From assembly GCA_013397115.1 (NCBI GenBank), contig VWZW01007303.1, positions 1,088,191-1,152,190 of the forward strand: a stretch of 64,000 nucleotides of DNA, written 5' to 3'. The stretch is from Edolisoma coerulescens (Eukaryota; Chordata; Aves; Passeriformes; Campephagidae). This document shows, in pieces, positions 36,001 to 48,000 of this stretch (positions within the stretch are counted from its first letter, which is position 1; the number at the start of each line of letters is the position of its first letter). The translations under genes were made by a program, and so were the position numbers. The notes under the pieces were generated by a model, which saw only the letters and a program-made list of their open reading frames with translations, ran no database searches and was not told the DNA's origin.

Positions 36001-39000
36001 TTCCCTCAAAGGCACGCACTTGGGTTGGCCTTGTGCTGCTCACCTGCCATGGAAAGGACCTAAACCACACTAAAAAACGGTGGCTGCTCCATAGCTGGCA
36101 TGTTTGGTGCAGATGCAGTGTAAATTATCTCAGCAGAACAAACTTGTGAGACAAAAATCAACAAATATCCTATCCCGTGCTGCAGCAATCCATTGTCCAG
36201 GCCTGAGATGTAACTTCTGATTCAGAAGCTGTATTTGATGATAACCAAAATTCGAAGACAGGAAGTGTCAGCACCGAGATCCCAGAGTGGATGAAAAACA
36301 AGGAGAGAGTGTGATGGATGAAAAAGTAATAGTAGCTGAGAGTTAACATCATACAGTGGATCACAGCAGGGGACAGAGTTTGAGCAAAATGATGGATGAT
36401 TCTGTCTTTTCTGTAGTTGTAGATGTAGCTGCAGAGGAAGGAAGCACAAAATGTGAAACAGTAAAAACCTGGTGGTATCTTATGTCTACTTTGTCCTGGA
36501 CTGAATAAACACTTATGGGTACAAGGCAACAGAATCAGGCTCTTAACAGTGTCCACTGCTGATTCTCTCTGCAGGGCTCTCTCCCCACTTTTCCATTGAG
36601 GTTGTCTCTGGTAGAAAAATTAGAACAAGATGCAATAAGTGGCTGAGTAGGGAAGTGTTTCTGCTTGTGTTTTTGACTTCGCTGTCAGGAACACCACACT
36701 GTGTCATCTTTAATTATTAAGAGTATTTTCTGAGGGGCTTAGAGCATGGTGGACCAAAGAAGGAAGTGACCTCACCAAACCAAACCAAACCAAACCAAAC
36801 CAAACCAAACCAAACCAAAGTGGTGGCTTGTGGCAGAGTGCTGCCCGTCTCTCCTGACTGCCTGTGGAGACATCTCTGTGCTGCAGGAAATGCCAAGTGG
36901 AGGTTGGTTACTTCCTACTCACTGAAGGGTACAAGTGTGCCCCTGAGCAGGCACCGAGGGACCTTGTTCACCCTGCAGCAGCTTGCCTGGTTTTCCATAT
37001 TTTTCTGGGTTTTCTGCACTGCACACTGAGGGGTGGAGATGATAAAGCTCTGCAGTAATCCACTGTCATGGATCTGCTCTAGCACCGGCCTTTTATGAAT
37101 TTATCAGGGCAAACAATGCCTCATGTTCTGAAGTAAGAACAAGGTATTTTCATCTCCTTCCTCCTTTGTATGTAGAGACAGAAACTGATTCCCCGCCCCC
37201 TTTTCTTCTAGGTCACCCTGAAATCAGGTTTCTTCCCTCTGATTCACTTGAAAATCCCGCTCCCCATCCCCCCCCCACCTTTGCAGCATATGAAAATGGA
37301 TCCCTATTCTTATATCCAGAGAGGCAAAGGCCATGCACACCCATTGTCTCTGCCTGTGTCCCTGCACACCCTTGTTCTTTCGGGCTCCCTGACACTGCCA
37401 GGGAGGAGAAGTATAAAGAACCTCAGTGAGGGAAACTGAGCTCAAAGCAAATGCCTGGTACAACACTTTTCTTGGGACCAGATTTTGGTATGGCTCCATT
37501 TCTTCATTTAAAACTTCTAAAACGAACCAAAACCAACCAAACAAAACAGCAGAAAAAAGACCCTTTAAAATCCAGACTAATTGAAAGAGTGCTAACCCTG
37601 GTAAGACAAATGAGTGATACGCGACAAGCCTGTGGTTTCTCCTCTAAAGTGAAGTGTTGTTTTCTTCACAATGGGATGATTAATACACTCAGGCAGGAAT
37701 ATTAATAGGCTTGTTCAGTTGTTGCAACATTCTTCCCACTGCTGTGCTATTGAGGCCTCGGAATCCGAGCCCAGGGGACCCTCAGCTCTTCAGTTTCTCA
37801 TCTGGCACGTTTTGTATGTCAGTCTCACGGCACATGTTGCAATGAGAGCTGCTCTATCTTTGCAAAGTGCAGCCTGGCACACTTTGGTTTCAAGAGTGGG
37901 GAAATCAAGGCAGGCAGAAGTGATGTGTCAGTCACCCACTTTCTCCTCTGTGGGTCATCTACTAAATCCTTGACAGTTTAGAAGCCACATGTTTGCTTAG
38001 TTCTGTGATGTTCCTTTTAATATGCCATTCTTTCAGAGAGATACTCTGGAGTCAGAATCCTGATTGTGTTTGTTAAAAAATTCCGGAGTGTCTGGAATTG
38101 TCAAACAGCAGTACAGAACTATTCTATTCTCAGAGTTGTTCTTTTCTGTAACACAGACCTATTTCTGTTCTCTTAGAGCTGTCTTTTAATTCAAGTTACC
38201 CACCAGAAAGACAATGTACTCTGTTCTGTTCCTGCTCCACCTACTTCTCTCTCAGCCTTCCTCCTCATAGCACCCGCCTGCCCACAACTTGTGCAAAATT
38301 GGGGTGCAGTTTTTTCTGTGATTATGAATTTCCTGGCCTTTTAGGGCAGGTAAGCTGCATTCCCAGTACTGGGAACTGGTAATCCAAGATGGTTTGTATG
38401 CTGGATGATAAAAGCCATAGCTTGAACCTGGTGATGGAAGGCCAACCCCAGATGGCAGCTCTTCATGGGCCTCTGTGAAATGTGTTGGTGGTCTCATCCC
38501 CCTCCACAAGTGAGCAGGTCATAAATAGGATCTATACCCACACCTTTGGCACAAAAACTAAAGATTGATTGAACAACATGGGCACTGATCCCCTCTGTCA
38601 TCCCTGGAGACCACAAACCCCAGAGAGTAACAGTGGACAAACATGTTAGGATGATTTTTTCTAGTACTTCTTCTAGGCTGGAAGTAGATGATCTTTAGGG
38701 TCCCTTCCAACCCAACCCATTCTATGACTCTATGATACTACAGTAATTGTTTCCTATATAATCACTTTTCAATCTTCTTTGCTTTCACTAATGTAAAGAA
38801 GCTTTTTGGGTGGTTTTTGACTTGCTGGTTTGTTCGTAATAGATATTGAGCTGCAGCTTTTGCATTTATCTGATCCTTCCTTACAGTTGTGGCCCTTGCT
38901 TGAAGCCTTACAGCCCAGAGAACCCAATAAACTGAGGAATAATGGAGGAATTGCCAGTGCCTGGCATTTGAAGGAGCTGGACCCCACTGCCCGTGGTTGT

Positions 39001-42000
39001 GGTGATAGCTTATAAAATGCAGATGGTTTGCTAGCACAGGGAATATTTATCAGGCTGAACGTGGATGCTGTTTGGCCACAGCAGAACAGACCACAAGGAG
39101 GGCAAAGCCTGTTTTGTCTCCAGAAGGAGCAGCTCCAGGAGCCCAGCAGGACCAGTCCCACCGCCCCACCTGAGCCCGCCAAAGCCTCAAACCCTGTGGT
39201 CAGCCCCCCACAGCTGGCAGTGCTCTCCCTGGGTAACATCTGCTTTCCCTTTACCTCAGGGAACAAATACATGCAAATACGTAGGATTGTTCTGAATATT
39301 TCCATTCTATCTGGAAGTGTTGAAAGCCTCCACCAGGCACCTCACGTTATGTGGAAGATTGCCCATTACTGCTCAAAATAACACTTATTTCATGTGTAGG
39401 AGGAGGAGGGAATCTGTTTATTCCAAAATCAATATTTCTACATTCATTAAACATTCCACTTATTAACTTCGTTTTTCCATGCCTGTGGTGGCATTCTATC
39501 CTTGTTTTTATCCTCATTACAAGTATATTTTTCACTTAATTTCCATTCCTATTTCCAAATTTTAGTTCTTTGAATTAGCTGATAGGAGCTTGACAGGTCT
39601 GGAGTGTGGGTATGTGGGAGAGTGTCTAACATTGCCCTAATTTCCCCCCTTCCATATCCTGGGATCTAAACCAGGGTGGCTGAGTGCAGAAATCTGCCTG
39701 GCAAATTAAATTGATCAGACAATGTATGCTTCAAACAGAGTCAAGTGGGAATATTTCCTTGAGCTGCTCTGCTCCTCAGGATATTTGAAATCAGTATTGA
39801 ATTTGAACTTTCACAGGCTTTTTTATTTTGATGAAAGGAGACAGTAGAAGTTGCCTTCTGTTTCATGCAGAATAGCCCAAACTAAGTAAGACTAATTTTG
39901 TGTGACACGAGAACCAGGTGGGACTATGATAATGAAGTTTAAAAGTAAAAATGATAAAGAAAAAAGTAATCTGTCTGGAAGGGAACTCAAAAGACGATGC
40001 AGCTCATTATCCTGCCCCAAGTAAGGATAACGCTGTGGTTAAAACACTTCTGTAATCCTTTGGAATCACAGATTTTATTCTTTACTGCAGAAAAAGAACT
40101 GTATTGTCTTAGGCAAGCTGGTTGGGCCCTTATTCAAAGATATTTAATGAAGTCTAGTTCTGACTGATTTTTAGTGAGCATTAGATTCTTAGATATCATT
40201 GTAGCTCCTTCCCCAATCTTTCTCCGTCTCAGCCTCCAGACTCAAGAATGGTGATAAAAGCAGTCCTGCCCTTTCATTTAAGATGACTATCTTGAATATT
40301 AAAATAACATGGTCTGGTAAGGTACTGCACTGTAGTGCCATAAGTTGGTGCAGGAACAGAGATTTCAAGAGTAGAAGGTGTTCCTGCTTGGGAAGGATTA
40401 ATCAGTTCTGTCAGTGCTGCTCCAGACCAAGCAGATTTCTAAACAGTTCTGTGTGAGTAGGAAATGATATAACTTCCCTTTATAGTTCCTGAGCTGAGTC
40501 TTCATGCAGGGCCTTGTTTGGAGTCTGGCTGCCGGTCCCAGCATGGGAACTGGGCAGAAGGAATCCTTGTAGGCACTTGCCTGAATTCTGGAATTTCTTG
40601 AGAACAGCAGGCTGGGAATTCTACCTCATATCTCCAAGTGACACCACTCCACACCAAGTGATATCACTCCTGAGTCTGCAGAGCCAGTGTGGAAGGGGAG
40701 TGGTCCCCGTGTGAAATGGTCTGTGATCCTTTGAGGTGGAGGTGACCTTGCCCAAGGAACAGGCAGCTCCTGGGGGAACAAGCAATGCAGCAGGCAGGAT
40801 GCTGAGTCACACTTTGGGTCTCTCACCTTTCTTAAGGCAGGACAGTGACAAACTGTCCTTGTTTATCTGAGCTGTCAGGCTCCAGGACACAGCAGGGAGT
40901 GGCAAAAAGCCTCAATCTGTTAATAAGGCAGCAATTTTTATCCCATATATAAGAATATATATATTCAATCCTATATATATATCTAAATCTATCTGTCTAT
41001 AAGATTGGGTTTAAAACCTTGTAATAACAAAGCACAATCCTCTTGTATTACTTGACTGTGTATTTTTTTACCTCTGTTGAAGATGTAATTTGTTTTCATG
41101 CATGCTTAACAGACAAAGGAATATGTATTTGATCTTCTTATTTGTATTACAGGCTCCCAAAAAGGCAAAGAAGAAGATAGAAGGTGGTTCCAATGTTTTC
41201 TCTATGTTTGAACAAACCCAGATCCAGGAGTTCAAAGAGGTTGGTCACTACACTGCTGTTCTCTATAGTCTCCTGTTATTGCTAATGAATAACATAGGTT
41301 TTGTTTGTAATCCTTATTCAATTCTCCATCTGCTTTAATAGAACACACAGTTGTTTTCTGAATCATCCCTGTGGTTTTGGCTGGTAGATCATTTTCCTTG
41401 TGTGTTTGTTTGTTCTTTCTTTCATTCTTTCTTTCCTTACTTCCCTCACTCCCTCCCCTGTTTCAAGCTCTAGACTTATATGAAAAGCACCCAAGCCCCC
41501 ACCCCAAAATAAAGGAAAAGTATTATCTCATCCACTCCAGCCGTGATTCAGGAAAACACTTGAGCACATGTTTAAAGTTAAGTGGTATTTTAAATAAGAA
41601 TAGTCTTATGTGCTCAAGCATTGTCCTGAATAGAGATACCAGATTGAACCAGGGCTTTCATTCGTGCTCTGTTCCACAACAGCAACAGAAAATATTCCTC
41701 TGTGCCCTTCCAATGCTGCCCACAAACAAGGAACGAAAATGCCAAGAAGCCCTCAGCCGACTTTCTCCACAAATGCCAATGAAACAAGACAACATGTGGA
41801 GATGAATTAAGCATCTTTCACTCCCAAGGGATTTGGTGTTCCGTGCATTGTAGGTTCTTTGACCAGTTATCTGTGAGGAGCTAAAACTGATGGGGTGGCA
41901 AAAGCTGGAGCATATTAAAGACAGATAAACTGTTTGATGAGTTTATGTTCTTTTTCTGAGTGGACATTCTAGAGTGTCCATGAGACCATCACATTCTGTG

Positions 42001-45000
42001 CTGGTTTGTCATTTTAAATTACTGATTTTTCTCCTATTTTTTCTAACTCGTATCTCCAAAGCAATTCCCAGTGTGATAAATGTCTACTGTTTCTTTTGTG
42101 CTTTCACGTGGCTTTCAAGTTTACTTTCCTGGAGGATTCCCACCAGGAAAGTTCAGTGATGGAACCAAACCCCAAAGCAAGGACTGGGAATATGACCCAG
42201 CTAAATGAACTGGAGCCACTAATCATTTCTCCGTAGTCAATATGTTTGACTCTCTTGTCCCACCTCTTCTCCATATCCTAGGGACTTCCATTTTATATTC
42301 TCCAAGGATTACTGCTTGAAGATGGACCAACAGAATGAAGAACTGGACTGAATGCCATTATTTGATCTCTAAATCAGATAATACCGGGAGCATTTCTAGG
42401 AGGATGGAGGCAGAATAACGGCAAAAGCATGAGGCAGTGGAGTGGTTGAGTGAAACCCAAAACCATGTTGTGTCTAAGAACTGCATATTTGGGACAAGTA
42501 TTTCTGAAAAGCTGGTTTGGATTAGAACATTTTTATCTAGAGATTTCAACCAGCTCACCAGCAAGTGTTTCAGCATTGCTGTTATGTTATTTGAAGTTCA
42601 CCCATCACAATGCCTGATGCTCTTCCTGTCTTCTGTGAGCTGCCTGGCTTCAGCTTTGCTCTTCATATTTTCTTTCTCTTTTGCTTCCAAATTGTGGGGA
42701 ATCACCATTTAAAGCAAGGGGAAAACATCTCTAAAGAGTTGGGCTTAATTTTTTGTCAGGGGATGGTTTGGAAGGTAAATGTAGGATTATGAACATGATG
42801 CTGAAAGGAGCCTCATGGGCAAACTGGACTGTGAGCGGTGGGGCTTTGCAAGAAACTGGAGGTGAAAATACCTGAAGATATGTGGAGATAACTTGTTCAT
42901 GGGAAGAAGTGCACCCTGTAGGACAGCAGACTTTAAAACTCTGCAAGTTACTGTATTCTCAGGGGAACACTGTCTGAAGGAGGAATAATTCCTGGCCATT
43001 GCAAAGGCACACTCCCATATTGATGTGCTTATCAGACAGATAACCAGCTTCACAGACATGCCAGGACCAACTAATATTCCCCGTAGCATGACCAGGGGAA
43101 TTTCAGGTCATTATAATCTTTCCAAATCAATGAAACATGGTAAGTGTGATGGCAGCCAAGAGATGGACACACAAATGGGTAAACAGATAGATGAGCAGTT
43201 AGCTGGCTTGGTAAACAATGGTTAGAGCACATGAAGTCTGTGTTGGCTGAAAATAAAAAAAACAACTGTTTTTCTTGATCAAAAGTTAAATTTTGCCTGA
43301 CAAGAGTATTTAAGGTCAGCACATCAGTGTCAGTCAGAGCACACAGCACAGTCTCAAAGATGCAGTGTATTGGAAACGGGAAAAAACTTCAAATAAATAT
43401 TCTTATGGAACCTACATTTCTCTGTACTTTTGAAAGCTCAGCTATCTCTGTATGAGGGATCATTCTGAGGCCCAGGAGGAATCGACTTCAGGTTGATAGC
43501 AGAGAGATATCCACAGAAATGAAATGTTTTACAGAAACATTTCAGCCTCATTCAAAGAATGGGGTATGGGGAAGGTGTAAACAGAGGAACCTCTGCTAAA
43601 TCTGCCCTGCCTAAAGCCTCCCTAATTCAAACTTTTATGGGTTAAGGGCCGAATGGCTGGAGCTGCCAGCACTGGCTTCAGCCCAATGCATGCTGCACTG
43701 AGCATTAATTTACTAAGAAGTTTGGGTGGGTTTAATTAAGCCCCTTGCCAAGACACAGTTATGTGTTGAAAGTGAGAAAAGTGCAATGATGTGGAGGAAT
43801 CAAAGGAAGTTAAATATTCCTTTTTACAGCATGAATATCATCCCCTCATGGACTGATGTGTGCGATTGGAGCACTGTCCTGTGTAATGGAAATGGCAATA
43901 CATGTTCCTTCTCCTTCCCACAGGCTTTTACCATCATGGATCAGAACAGGGACGGCTTTATTGACAAAGCAGACTTGAGAGACACATTTGCTGCACTAGG
44001 TAAACTGATAATTCAATACTTAAGAGAGATGCTGTCTCAATTCCAAGCACAGAAGAAAGGCTGGTATTAGAATGCCAGTGGGGGGAGAAATGAGATCCAC
44101 AGGAGGCAAAAGGAAACCTGTTCAGTTTGACCTTCCTCCCTGTGGTAGTTGGGATCTCACTACAGAGTTCCAGCTGGAAAGTCTCCTGAGCAGGGAGTGA
44201 TCCCTCCCCTGCAACTATTTCAGAAGAAGCCCACCCAAGCAGGGGTCCATGCCAGGCATTTCTGATTTGCCTCTGAATCCAGGCTTCCCAGGCTGCACCT
44301 TTTTCATCTGGGAGCCATGGAATATCCCCTGATTAGCACTGCTGTCATGGACTAGCTGCCCCTCTGCCCACACAAACATAGGAGGACTTCATGTGAGGTT
44401 CTGTGCTGCTGTGAGTTTATGTGGGGTGAAATGTGCATGTCATGAGATTAGGTATTGTCCATTCCATGGCTATCACAATCTTGATAATATCAAGCAGATT
44501 AGAGCAAATCTTCCCAAGGAAAGAAAAAAATCAAGCGCTCATGATCCCAAACCTGGAGTTGTGTCCTTGTTGCAGCATTTGAGGCTTGAACAGTGATGTA
44601 GGCATTTGGGCTTTTGCCATCTGGAGCTTATTAAAAAGAGCTTGATAAGAATCTTTAGTGCTCCCCGGGGTGGAATCAGATGCCAGCAGAGTCAGTGCAA
44701 GAAGCAGAAGCTCCTGAACTCCTTATTGTGACAATGAGGTTTGCAAACTTTGGCCTGTAGCTACTGTTACCCTGAAATATTTATTTCTTTAGGCCAAGTT
44801 CTGCTATCTTTCCTGTTCAGTGAAGCCTTTCATTGTCTATAAAGTACATTCACAGCAAATTACCGCTCAATTTGAGGAGGGTTGCCAGGGTCTAAATTCT
44901 CATCAATAGGGCTGCACAAGGATGGGGAAGGGACACAACTACTCAGCTCATCCATCTGCCCTCTACTCAGAGAGGTGTCTCAATATACAGGAGGGCAAAG

Positions 45001-48000
45001 ACTGAGACCTTGGATTGACTTCAGTCACTTTGATCTCTGCTATATTAATATCAGTGGGGCCCATATTTCACCTGAAGTAAAAAAAAAAAGCCCCAAACCA
45101 AAAAGCAGTTTATCTGGAAGTGCCCCTTCTCTCGTCCACTGCTGGCCATGTCTTATTTATCCTTCTTGCTCCTTCAGTCACCCTTTGATCTCAGAGCCAG
45201 CTCTGCCAATTTCTTTTTCACTGGGGTATTCGGGAGTTGTGTTCTACCATGTTATTAGCAAAGTTGCACAGAGCCCTGAGCTCCCCAGTGGGAGGAGATG
45301 AATGGGAATCGTTTTTTGAAACACAATTTGTGATTTATTATGAAAAATGATCTCTGCTGCAGGTCGTCTGAATGTCAAGAATGAAGAGCTTGAAGACATG
45401 GTGAAGGAGGCGCCAGGTCCTATTAACTTCACTGTCTTCCTTACTATGTTTGGGGAAAAGCTGAAAGGTAAGTACCTCTGGGGGATTGGAGAGATATCTG
45501 TCAAAGATCCTCGGCACTGAAATATCTCAGCACCTTGCAAATTATAATAATGTCTCCACAGAACAATGCTTAGAGGCAAGGAGGGATCTCCAGTTTTGCA
45601 GACAGAGGGGAAGAATGAAAGGCTAAGGGACGGTGCAGAGGACAATTCAAAGGGGTGATTTAGCTTACACAAGCTAACATGAAAGCGGTGAGTTGAGGTC
45701 CAGAAAGTAATGAAACCTCAGCAGCCTGGAGCATGGTGTAGGGGGGTTATTCACCGTCAGAAGGCTCCTGGGCTGAACTCATGCTCATGCTCTAGTCATA
45801 GCACACCCAGTGTTAGCTGGTTTTAAATATTTCTTAAAAACCCACACTTTTTGCACTCCTTTGGCACATTAAGCAAACATGGGCTTCTCTCATTTTCTGT
45901 ATTCATTGTAACCCAGTGGCCCAGCCTTGGCGTCACTTGACGTCAACAGTGATTTTGCCATTAGGGGAAGACTTCACTGAATAACCCTTAATGGAGTGGA
46001 TAAATTGAAATAATTAAATTTCAGTGGATTTACAATGATAAGGGAGAGGGATTTTACCCATTGCCACAGAATATATAGGGAGTACTGGGGGAAGTTCAGG
46101 AAATGTGGGTAGTAAATTTGCTGTGTGAGCTGGTGGTTTAGTCATCTCTCTTCTCCAATTAATGGCTGGAAACTTCAAGAGGGGGGGTGTGAGGCCAAGA
46201 TAGAACTCCAGTCATCTTCCTACAGGCATAAGAGAAAGGTCTGCTTCAAAGCAGGGCTGACCTTAGCCAAGCACGTTCCAGAAGTTTGTTAAAATAAATA
46301 ATGAATAGAAAAATGGAAAAATCTGATCCTATCTTCTTAAAAACATTTATTGTTTTGTTGCTGGACTCTGCCTTTATATTGCTGAACACAATTCCATTGA
46401 GGGGTTTTCTATGCTTGGAATAGAAAACAGAGAGGTTTGAAAGAAAGAATTCATGTAGTTGGTCCTGGAAGAAAGACACTCTTGCTAAAGAGGGCAGGAA
46501 GTCTGGGAAGCACAGGAGGTGATGGAGAATGCTGACTGAGGAGGGGTTTATTCCCCAGACATCGATGTGCTACCTCCACCAGGACATTCCAGGTGTCTTC
46601 TGGCAGAGTAGCAGTGCCCTGCTCCATAATCTTCCTCCTGGGATATGTGACTGTTTGTGTGGGGTGCCCTGCTGCCTGTTCCATTTGTGAGCACAGAAAC
46701 GAGCTCTTCCTCCTCTCCCCTCTTCCCCCTTGCCCCGAACAGTTGCTGGAGCTGGCAAAGCCTCTGGCCCTGCCAGTCCTGTGGCCTAAAAGCAGAGCCA
46801 GCACAGGAAGGTGAATGGCAAAGCAGAACCCTCTTGTCTGCAGGTTTCCTGTTGGCTACTAGCAAAGGAGGAGGGTTTTTTTAATTTCCATTTGGAGAAG
46901 GGAAAATCACAGCTGTGCTTGTCATGCCCGTCTGGTTGGGTTTGTCATGCAAAGGAAGCAGAGCCAAAAGACTGCACATTCCCAATCAAAACTAATTGGG
47001 ATGAAGAGCCTTTGTAGTGCAATTAGAAAGGGAGAAAGGGCTAGAGGAAGTGGATATGGCAATTTTGCAACACTCTTTATTAGCTAAGTACCACTCAGAG
47101 AATTTGGTGAAAGGTGCTTTCTAAGTAAAATTTGTTTTGCTATAATTGATTTCTGTCATAAAGGGGAAGCTGGGATTTTCAGGATGAGCTTTAGCTTTGT
47201 ATGTTGAGATTATGATGCCAGATGAACAGCTAACAAAACTCGGTTTATGTTAATGCCAACCACATGGAGCTGCTTCTACAGGGAGTCAGAATAATACAAT
47301 TTGTACAGAAAACAGAGATGCCGCACATCAAAAAAACCACTTTATTTACCAGCTAATCAATAAAGAATGCCTGCTGCATTGCTTCTCTTCAAAGCCAAAG
47401 TCCAAGGATATGACAGAGTAGAAAATGTAAAACACAGTAAGGAAAAAAAATCCCCCCCACAGTGGTGACTACTTAAAATGCAGCCCTCTCCTCAGAGCTG
47501 GGGGATGTTTCTCTTCATGGGACAATCAAAACACTCATTAAACACCAATGCTCTTTGTATTGATCACAGATTCATTGCACTTTGAATACATCGCCTACAG
47601 CTTGGCAAAAAAAATATACATGGCCATTGTGTGGCAAGAAGGGGGCCATATAGCCTGAGGTTTGTTCACTATTATATCCACCAGGATCCTGCTAATCCTT
47701 GTGAAATCTTTTCAACAAAGCAAACTGTGAAGGCATCAGGAGTGTCTGTAGAGCAGGGAACCTTGGCTGGGTTCTGTTCTGGTTCTACCTCTGCCAAACT
47801 TTGAAACAAACTTTGAATCTGCAATCCTTTGTGTTATATCCTTTTTTAATCACTCTTGCAGCATACCAAATAGCTTCATTTTGTCCATGGAATCAGTTCA
47901 TCTGCTTGTAAATTTGGTTTCCTACAGTTACAAAGATTTGTATTATGCATACTACGGTAGTATTTTGAAATATTGGGGAATAGTCAGAAACAGAGTACAC

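Larger units (their letters stand above)
33003..41152 (+). other. MYL10 intron 1 (8.15 kb)
   Basis: From the GTAGGT donor to the acceptor before exon 2. It contains the GTGTGTCC minisatellite, the CAAAC microsatellite, a short triplicate of TGGAGAGGC (35572-35599), a CR1 tail at 38.67 kb and an AT dinucleotide-rich stretch (40945-40985). I saw no additional convincing exon. Its length depends on the exon 1 call. Confidence 0.65.

Noticed and set aside
41090..41338. An open frame running into exon 2 from upstream ATGs (M-YLIFLFVLQ before APKK), with a TATA-like sequence near 40950.
   Set aside because: The upstream residues are the translated acceptor tract TTTGTATTACAG. The exon boundary matches the regulatory light chain family, and read-through continues past the donor into non-homologous sequence. 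An alternative start here would need transcript evidence.
44790..45060. Possible further ancient repeat resemblance (GGCCAAGTTCTGC, GACTTCAGTCAC, ATCAGTGGGGCC) in intron 3.
   Set aside because: Only short scattered blocks agree; too diverged to claim without alignment.
46451..46884. Several overlapping open frames on both strands inside intron 4.
   Set aside because: GC-richer sequence with few stops by chance. No splice pair, start context or family similarity, and they would sit inside an intron of MYL10.
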